Below, piece by piece: positions 57,300 through 64,000 of a stretch of 64,000 nucleotides of DNA. The stretch's first letter is position 1. The number at the start of each line of letters is the position of its first letter. The stretch lies in contig OX578280.1 in NCBI GenBank assembly GCA_951217055.1, positions 124,001 through 188,000 of the forward strand, written 5' to 3'. The notes beneath the pieces are model-generated. The model was given only the letters and a program-made list of their open reading frames with translations. It did not search any database and was not told the DNA's origin. A program made the translations under genes and the position numbers. Source of the DNA: Gerris lacustris. Its lineage: Eukaryota; Arthropoda; Insecta; Hemiptera; Gerridae.

Positions 57300-58020
57300 C
57301 ATATTTTTATTCAGGATAATTTGAGAACAGGCCAAAATTGCATATATCTCTGACTGAAATACAGTGGCATATTTGCCTAAGCTCACACTAAGCTCATATC
57401 GGGGTTCTGCACAGAAAACCCCAGCCCCTGATAATTCTTCGATTCGGGACCCGTCGGTGAACCACATGTCTGTTCCTGGTGGCACTTGAGGATCATCTCC
57501 AGGTTCCCAGTCTTGTCTTGAAGGAAGCAGATACTCCCAGCTAATGTCAAAATCCCACTGTGGTATCATAGAGTCCTGTAACATCACTACTTCCGGGCAG
57601 ATTTCTGTGATACAATTCCATATTGCACTGTGTCCTATACTGTCATATCCCATCCATAAACCAGCACAGTGCAGGCGATATGAAGCTAACATAGCTTCGT
57701 ACTTCAGGTACATCTCTAAAGGTGGTAAGCATAGCATAGCCTCAAGTGCCAGGGTTGGTGTAGTTTTCATTGCTCCTAGTATACCAACACAAGCCGTTCT
57801 TTGAAGGTGCTGAAGTGATTTCTTTGCAGTTCCTAAGGATATCCTTGGCCACCAGACGACACATGCATAGGAAAGAATTGGTCTCACCATGGCAGTAAAG
57901 ATCCAATGCAGTACTTTAGGTTGTAATCCCCAGGTGGGACCAATGGCCTTCCGGCATACCCAAAAGGCCGCCATAGCCTTATTCAGTTTTGCTTCAAGAT
58001 GAAGTTTCCAGGTCAGTTTT
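57300..58020 (-). pseudogene. LINE-1 pol, N-terminal retained half (RT thumb and RNase H start)
   Basis: Minus-strand peptide KKLTWKLHLEAKLNKAMAAF (end of the RT, after the YLG-type motif), ILSYACVVWWPR, LQRTACVGILGAM, then the start of RNase H: DMWFTDGSRIEELSGAGVF and FQSEIYAILAC (first Asp and Glu). It stops being LINE at the CATAT duplicate, where the Bel 3' LTR begins; the rest is at 43304-43974. It is fused in frame to Copia-1 gag-protease sequence at 58021. Confidence 0.88.
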
Positions 58021-58178
58021 TTAGTAGCCTCTACTTCTATATTTTCATTTATGCAAGGGGGTTTAAATTTAAAATTCAAACTTCCAACAGCTTTGGCAGT
58101 CATATCAGAGTTGTCCGCAGCTTTCACTTTCATATTGCAGAAGCTAGCATTTGCTAAAGCTTTGTTGTCTTTAGTAAT
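58021..58178. repeat. 158-bp target-site duplication of LINE-1, copy 2
   Basis: Identical to 43022-43179 across its length by eye. It marks the 5' side of LINE-1 and belongs to the Copia-1 protease region. Confidence 0.9.
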
Positions 58179-59036
58179 ATGCGTCGAAGCACAAGAATCA
58201 AGGAACCAACTACTTGAAGATAGCTGCTTATCACTTGTGGTCAAACAAGCCAGGAAAGCTCGTTTATGTTTATCATTTTTAGCTACTAAAGTCTTCCCAT
58301 GGAAATCTGGTTTGGTACTTTTATTTTCCAAGTTAAATTTTTTGAATCTACAATTTCTAGCAATATGGTAAGGTTTGTTGCAAATATAACATTTCGGGGG
58401 TTCATTTACCTTTTTCATATCTTCATGTATATTATAAAATGCCGTTTCTGTTCCCTTCATAGAAGAACTAACCAGTTTTACGTCTTGGAGAAGTTTTACT
58501 TTGATTGAATCGGCCGAAATCGTAACCCCTGAACTTTCTAAACCCATTAACATAGGCTTGTATTCATCAGGTAATCCCGCTAGCAAAAGAGTTCCCACCC
58601 ATTCGTCTTTCACCTCGAAACCCATATCGTTTAATTTATGTGAGGTAGATATAATTTTATCACAGTAATCTTCAATGGACTTACATTTGTTTAATTCCGT
58701 GGTCACGAGGGTCTTTAAAAGTCCCACACGTCGAGTTAATCCGGAGTCTTCAAAAGCTCTCTCCAAGGCCTTCCAAGCTTCTGACGCCGTCTTTGTTGTT
58801 TTCAAATGGGAGTAATTTACTGGATCAACATGTAGAACTATTTTTGCTAGCGCCTTTTGATCCTTTTTCTGTGATGGCGATGTCCCACTATTATCACTCT
58901 CGTAATAACCTATAGCGTCCCACAAATCATCGTGTATCAACAACGCTTTCATGGCGAATTTCCAGTCACTGTAATTTTCCCGGCCGATTAATTTCGCCAC
59001 GGTTGACACATTCCCTGCGTTCGTTCCGAAACTCAT
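58021..59036 (-). CDS. Copia-1 gag and protease start
   Basis: Minus-strand frame starting at ATG 59036 (MSFGTNAGNVS). KLIGRENYSDWKFAMKALLI and DALIKIVLH-like segments are the UBN2-type gag of Copia. CYICNKPYHIARNCRF (about residues 217-232) is the single CCHC knuckle. SSWFLDSCASTHIT is the protease active site (D-S-C-A-S). The frame then passes from the target duplication into LINE-1 and stops at 57267, creating a 589-residue chimera. In the intact element it would continue into 43179 and downward. No break inside gag. Confidence 0.9.
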
Positions 59037-59153
59037 TTGAACTTTTTATTAGTCCAAGAAAACAAAAAAAAAACGATTCGGAAAAAAAACGCCTCACTAT
59101 GTTGTCGTTACACGAAAGTTTTTCTTCGAATAAAAACCGGGGCCTCGACAAAC

Positions 59154-59168
59154 CTGGGCCCATAACCC
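59154..59168 (-). promoter_or_regulatory. Copia-1 primer binding site (initiator tRNA anticodon region)
   Basis: CTGGGCCCATAACCC on the plus strand abuts the 5' LTR with no gap. It equals the anticodon stem-loop of animal initiator Met tRNA, so the element strand carries its complement. Drosophila copia is known to prime from a 5' half-molecule of this tRNA. Confidence 0.88.
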
Positions 59169-59268
59169 TGTTGGTACGCGACTGAAGAAAAAGCGAAGAA
59201 GAAACAGGTCAGGCATTAGCTGTCAAGTTCGGCGTTGGGTAACACTGGAATTAATTCACCCTCCAATA
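59169..59268 (-). repeat. Copia-1 5' LTR (100 bp)
   Basis: Reads TGTTGGTACGCGACTG to CTCCAATA on the plus strand. It has AAGCGAAGAAGAAAC where the other LTR has AAGATGAAAC, and one or more substitutions. Followed by the GTGCG duplicate. Confidence 0.9.
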
Positions 59269-59445
59269 GTGCGTAAAGCTGAAGAATTCCTCTTCTTTAC
59301 CGCACTAGTGTGGTAAAGAAGAGGAATTATTCAGAACTATGAGACGCGCATGCGCAATGAATACAAGTACGTAAATAATCACTTTCTACGCATCTAAACA
59401 AAGATATAATGTTTATATTTCGTATCAATCGTAGATAAAATACTT
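59269..59445 (+). repeat. right part of the palindromic tandem unit 2
   Basis: Continuation of 39419-39829 after Copia-1: the 44-bp palindrome with one mismatch (59286-59329), CGCGCATGCGC, and ATCGTAGATAA at the end. Confidence 0.8.
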
Positions 59446-61019
59446 TATCAGAGTGTGTTTTGAGAATATCAGACCCTTAGAATAGTTCAAAGTAAGGTTT
59501 TTAGCATTTTAAAAAAACACTGTTTATACACTTAAATTGTAAAAACACTATATAGTGTGGTACTTACCCTCGCTGTGTGCTGACTAGCACCACACTTGAC
59601 CTGTTTATTCTTCTTCAAAACGACTCTTTATCTGAATGAACTGGTACTTGCGTTTCTTACGGATCTATTACTAGTTTAAATTATCACGCTTAAATATTAA
59701 TACCATTTTTTGAATTTATCAGAAAACTTTTCTTTGGGAAGACGGTGGGGCAAGTAACAAAACAACAGGGTTAGTGGACTTATGTTGGAAGTACTAAAAC
59801 AAATGAAGGTTTATAGTTAGAATGTCGTCTAGTTGAACTCTATATTCTCGCTCGTATTGTTCCTTAACATGACGTTGCAACAATGTGTAACCTGCAGCAT
59901 GTCAAGCCACAACAGATGTAGAGCTAGGTGCTTTGTTGAATTCCGTCCGTTATTTCACTGAATTGTCCGATACTGGCAAACTCGTGGTTTTAGTAGACGC
60001 TATTTAGATCTGTCATCCTACCCTTCAGATAAGATAACTTGATGTCTAGTACTGACTCACAACTACTCTCTTCCACATCCACCCTTTAGTCGTTTAATTG
60101 GAAAATGATAAAAAAAAAAAAAACAGTGAAACTGTACCTTCAATACTAGGTCACTGATGCTTGCTCGATACCTGACAACTTTATCAGGCAATATTCAGCA
60201 ACGATTACATTTTTCATATTTCTTCTTATATTCACTTTCTCGTTAGATGCGTAAATAAAAGGAAATTAGATATAATATTTTAATTTGATAGATATTTTCA
60301 ACGTTAATTGCATTCCTGAATACGATGGACTATTTCCAGCCCGTGACGTTGTTTTAAGTGTAATGATATAATGGGAATAACATATTTTTTATTGTTAGAA
60401 GAGCAACGCTTAGAATTCAATCGCTTCAAATTTATATATACATAATTTATTTGCTCTATTATATATGAATTGTATTTATATAAGTTCCTACTATTTTAAT
60501 GTAATAGTTATTTAAATAATTTTATTTTTTAGGTAAATGCGACGTAACCGTACATAATCAAACATCGAGATTCTTCTTTATCGCTGCTTCTATAAGGTTA
60601 ATACATATTATATTAGCTTCCTTTTTTCTAATTTACGTTTTGAATATGCTTTTTATTTTAATAAAAAATTTATTCCGTTACTAGAAAATAATATTTTATA
60701 GTTTTCTTGACAATCAAAAACTTTTAGTTTGTTGTTAAAATTATTATAATTATATCCGTTATTTGTACAATTGGCTAAACTCGGCAATAGTGCCCTTCCG
60801 TGTAATCGATGTCTTTCAAAGTCGTACAGTTGGCTTCGATATATCAATTCATCCCTTCCACTCGTATGTAATAATATATGTATATAATAATTATATATGC
60901 ACGGTTTGTTAATACATGTTGTTAGGAGAGTTGATATCCCTTTGTCAAAAGAAACGTTGGAGTGAGAAGGGGTGCGCTATTGCCGAGATTTACCCAACAA
61001 TTTCATCAATCAATACAAA
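59446..61019. other. edge of repeat R, then no recognisable gene
   Basis: 59446-59480 completes repeat R copy 2. The rest is AT-rich with short A-runs (A13 near 60113) and no coding similarity. A 64-codon minus frame at 60653-60847 has no features. Confidence 0.5.
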
Positions 61020-61660
61020 AATATCCCTCAAGTACTTGCCAGCAAGCTAAGCTACTACAGGGTTCTTCGGTCATAAAAATTCATATATGTTATTTGTTAA
61101 TATTTTTTTTTTTATTATTATTTTTTTAATCTGAAATATGTATAAATAGTTGCACTTTGAAAAAGCAAGGCGTGCATATATTATACTTTAGCATCTTAGG
61201 TATGCACTTTCTTGGTTCTTTTAGGGGTAATGGCCGCCATTTTGGAAACGTGATATAGATTTGTGATCTACATTTCAATACCATTAAAATGATACCTCAC
61301 GTAAAAATTTACCATAGTTGCGGCCACCTAAAATTTTACTTTTTGATATTAAACCCCGGGAATATCATTGGCCTAGGGAGGTGTATATTTATGAATTTTT
61401 TCCTCATTTTTAGAACCTGTCCTTATGGGGTAGCGGGGGGAACATTTTATTTTTTGCGTTTTGTTTTAATAATTTCGGTAGAATAGTTGCTGCCATTTTG
61501 AAAACGCGATATACTTTTGTGATCCAAATTTCAATACCTCTAAAATGATACCCCACTCAAAAATTACAAAAATATAAAATGTTGCGATCTGTTCACAATT
61601 GTTCGCTGATCGAAGAAATGTTGAGTCTTTATGTTCGCAATATTTTTTAACCAAATTTTA
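61020..61660 (-). repeat. reverse copy of the 18.2-18.86 kb repeat
   Basis: Contains CTTGCCAGCAAGCTAAGC, AAAGCAAGGCGTGCATATAT, GGCCGCCATTTTGGAAACG twice and ATGTTCGCAATATTTT, matching 18236-18860 in reverse. Diverged; noncoding. Confidence 0.6.
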
Positions 61661-62755
61661 AATCTCTAGCTACAGTAAGGTCGGGAGATATACTCCATGA
61701 TGCGACGGACGAACTACCAAAAGCATAAGGGTTTCGAGGTTGATCTACAAAACCCTAAAAAGGTTACTGGTAATAAAAAAAAAAGTTCTTTTGAAAAATA
61801 AACAAATTATTTAATGTCAACGAGACAAATAAATAGAAAAGATGTTAAAATATAATAATACTACTTCACACAACATTTATGTAAAAAAATTACATTTATT
61901 TTATTTATTTTACAGAAAAATTTTATGATACCATCAGTGAACTATTTTTTAAGGTTTATTATATGTTTATGCAATAAGAATTAATAAATAATTAAAAATT
62001 GCTTGCATGCATACGAGTCAGCAAGACAAAGAGACATTTTCATGTAACGCTTTTTGGTGTCGTTTTTTGGAAACACATTTCGAGTTTATGTGCCTAAGTA
62101 AATAAATGAAAATGTCAAAAAATTTTAACGTGCACATTTTTGCGTTTGTATATTAGGAATTAAATCGAACATATGTTGTGCAGGAAGAAAGAAAGTTCTT
62201 TTCTTCTTCTCCAGTTTATTAAGAAGTAATATTTTAGCTTCTTCACCCATATTTTTTATAATAAATGCAAAAATTTATAGTATAATAAAAAAATGAATAA
62301 AGTCAAAAATAAATTTTATGTATGTAAGTTTATTAGGAATATCATTCTAAGGGTTCTGGCGTTTGTCCAGTGCAAATCGGAGCAACAGAAGTTGTAGTTG
62401 AGGGGGGGGGGGGGGGCGCTAGGAGAGAGAAGCAGTCGGGGCGTAGAGCCAGTTACCACGCAAGGTGAAGATGTAGCCTCTAAGATGGCGAGCCCACGGG
62501 GAGGATGGCTGAAGGCTCTCTCTACAACCCTCTAGACTAGACTATACTATGCGACTACAACTACTATGTGCAATAACACTTTTCGAGTTTATGGGCCATA
62601 GTCAAGACATGAAAATGTCAATTGGTAAGAAATTATAAAAATAAATGTAACTTTAAACTTATAAATAATTAGCTTAAGTAGTCAGATAACAGACCATGTT
62701 GATAAGTTAATATTAAAGAGGAGATTTGTATTAGAGCCAAGTAGTGAGGGAACAG
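61661..62755. other. no recognisable gene; G15 run near 62402
   Basis: AT-rich up to about 62340, then a more GC-rich patch with a poly-G run and GATGGCGAGCCCAC. No coding frame of note. Confidence 0.5.
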
Positions 62756-62759
62756 GACT

Positions 62760-63325
62760 GTTCCCTAATCCTCATGCCTACTCCATTTAAAATATTATAA
62801 AATATATCACTTCACTACACAAAAAATTTCTGCCAGTATCGGGTTGAAATTACACATGCCTATTTCAATTGTACTTTAGACAATGTGTATGAGTTTTATT
62901 AAAATTGTTACTTTAAAAGGTAAGTATATCGGTAAAAACGTTGTATTCTCAATTTTAAACGTTTAGTTAGGTCCGCTTTAATAGTTTTCACGCTTTAAGT
63001 CTTCATAGCGGTGTCGGTGTGGGTTTTACAACTATTTAAAAAAGTTGTTTGTCTCATTAAATAGATGAAGTTAAAATTTTTCCCTGTCCTAAAATTCCAA
63101 TTTTACATTTGAAGCTTACGTTCAGATGAGCGTTGCGCGCCTTTGACGGATAACGTTGGTCAACGAACTCGTCCTGGGCATCATTTACTCAAGTTAACGT
63201 CATTCGTCGATTTCGTAACGGTTGGTTTTGTGACGGTCGGGGTTTTGTGAAGGTCGTTTTTATCGGATTGACTCCCGGGCTCCAGTCGCTGTAGCCCGGG
63301 CTCCAGTGCCGTAAGTAACTTCGTT
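62760..63325 (+). repeat. family Y and Z segment
   Basis: Y part to about 63060 (TTTAAACGTTTAGTTAGG, TTGTTTGTCTCATTAAATAG), Z part with GCTTACGTTCAGATGAGCG, GTGACGGTCGG, a duplicated CCCGGGCTCCAGT (63267 and 63296) and the end AACTTCGTTCCAA. The terminal stem is weakened here (GTAAC for GGAAC). Confidence 0.65.
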
Positions 63326-63865
63326 CCAAACAATCGGAAAAATTGTATTTTCAAAGAAATTAGCCTAAACCACTTCTAATAACATGTTGTAAGCATTTGG
63401 CGACCTGACTAGCTTCATTACAGTGCACAACAAGCGTGTTGACGTGGATTCAGTTATTACAATTTAACTGTCAAAATGATTTTTTCTATTAAGCCATTCA
63501 TTTAAAGCTTTGCATGTTTGTGTCGAGTCTGTTCTGTCAGTAGGTAGCTTGGCACTGAAATATTTCGCTTTGGTTTTCCCGATTAGTTTGATTAAAATGT
63601 TTTTATTTTTAATGTATTTATATTTAAGGTTTCAAGTATGTACGATTCATGTATTTATATTTAAGGTTTCATTGAACGGTCAAGTTCTTGTCACATCTCG
63701 TCTCTTTTTCTTTTGGATGTCAGTACACCACTGGTTAACCATGGTTTTAGTTTTATCTTGATCGAAGTCAGTTTGTTCAACTTCGGTAACTAAACGACTT
63801 AGGAGTTCATTCCTGGTTTACCCTCTTAAAAGTTCGAAATAATGAGGTGTAACTATATCATTAAC
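63326..63865. other. no recognisable gene
   Basis: AT-rich with a short direct repeat (GTATTTATATTTAAGGTTTC twice near 63612 and 63650). An 83-codon frame at 63510-63761 spans it and shows no family resemblance. Confidence 0.5.
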
Positions 63866-64000
63866 TAGGCATCGCGTGGCTCTATCATTGAAGCGAGCGT
63901 ATAGTAATAAATATGTATTGAATATTGAAAAAAAAGATTATTGTGAATCATGATGAGTTGATAGATAATGGGTCTGGTAGTAGTGCAGCGGCTAGTAGTA
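63866..64000. mobile_element. family Y fold-back element, left end (runs off the window)
   Basis: CTAGGCATCGCGTGGCTCTA and the following 120 bases match the end at 16196-16326 in reverse, including CAGCGGCTAGTAGTA at the edge. The element continues beyond the window. Confidence 0.7.

Larger units (their letters stand above)
43180..58020 (-). mobile_element. LINE-1, 5'-truncated, split by the Bel element
   Basis: The poly(A) tail reads as T at 43180-43194 and the truncated 5' end is at 58020. Without the Bel insertion the copy would be about 1.5 kb: RT thumb, RNase H and a Cys-rich C-terminus. It is flanked by the exact 158-bp duplication. A hairpin GGAC-T9..A14-GTCC (43204-43236) lies next to its tail. 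Confidence 0.88.
39830..59268 (-). mobile_element. Copia-1 retrotransposon, split by nested insertions
   Basis: Bounded by short LTRs (39830-39924 and 59169-59268) that start TGTTGG and end CCAATA on the plus strand. The whole is flanked by the 5-bp duplication GTGCG (39825-39829 and 59269-59273). The gag end lies at 58021-59036 and pol at 40155-43179, all on the minus strand. About 14.8 kb of later insertions separate the two. The LTRs differ by a 5-bp indel and a few bases. Confidence 0.92.

Overview
This is a gene-poor, AT-rich eukaryotic window made almost entirely of transposable elements (TEs) and their debris. The repertoire points to an arthropod, most likely an insect: a Pao-type Bel retrotransposon with a DUF1759-like gag, short-LTR Copia elements with a half-tRNA primer site, EN-RT LINEs with a PHD-like ORF1, nonautonomous Helitrons, a Helentron-like HINE, hAT and Tc1/mariner-like elements, and YR/CT/poly-C microsatellites. 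I cannot name the species and found no convincing host gene, rRNA, functional tRNA or CRISPR.

Layout. 1-13.2 kb: nonautonomous Helitrons whose 3' ends carry a hairpin followed by CTAG|T. Two of these tracts form a large inverted duplication (964-3086 against 6981-8764) around a MITE, tandem repeats and a long AT microsatellite. The left arm alone holds a HINE. 13.2-16.3 kb: a fold-back repeat family containing two minisatellites. 16.4-18 kb: a dead LINE on the minus strand. 18-26.1 kb: repeat family R, a 620-bp dimer inserted in it, a hAT element (23.3-24.5 kb) and further copies of the 620-bp unit. 26.1-31.3 kb: a Ty3/Gypsy scrap, further repeats, another Helitron-like end, a Tc1/mariner-like element with about 775-bp inverted repeats, and an internally deleted LINE. 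31.5-36.9 kb: an apparently intact LINE (ORF1, a curious inter-ORF reading frame, ORF2, poly(A)) beside an array of TACGAG..TCAC motifs.

38.7-59.4 kb is a nested TE stack that can be resolved base by base. A tandem palindromic repeat was invaded by Copia-1 (39830-59268, minus, TSD GTGCG). Copia-1 was invaded by a 5'-truncated LINE-1 (43180-58020, minus) flanked by an exact 158-bp target-site duplication. LINE-1 was split inside its RNase H by a Bel/Pao element (43975-57299, plus, 599-bp LTRs, TSD CATAT). The Bel element was invaded by Copia-2 (in its 5' leader) and by LINE-2 (at the gag/protease junction). The Bel LTRs show no difference by eye, so the inner layers must be recent.

59.4-64 kb: low-complexity unique-looking DNA, then reversed or partial copies of families seen earlier, with a fold-back family copy starting at 63866 and running off the end. 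The interacting genes here are the gag/protease/integrase/RT sets of the retroelements. Copia-2 pol and the LINE-3 ORFs are open, Bel is interrupted only by LINE-2, and Copia-1 pol, LINE-1, LINE-2 and the DNA-transposon genes are dead.
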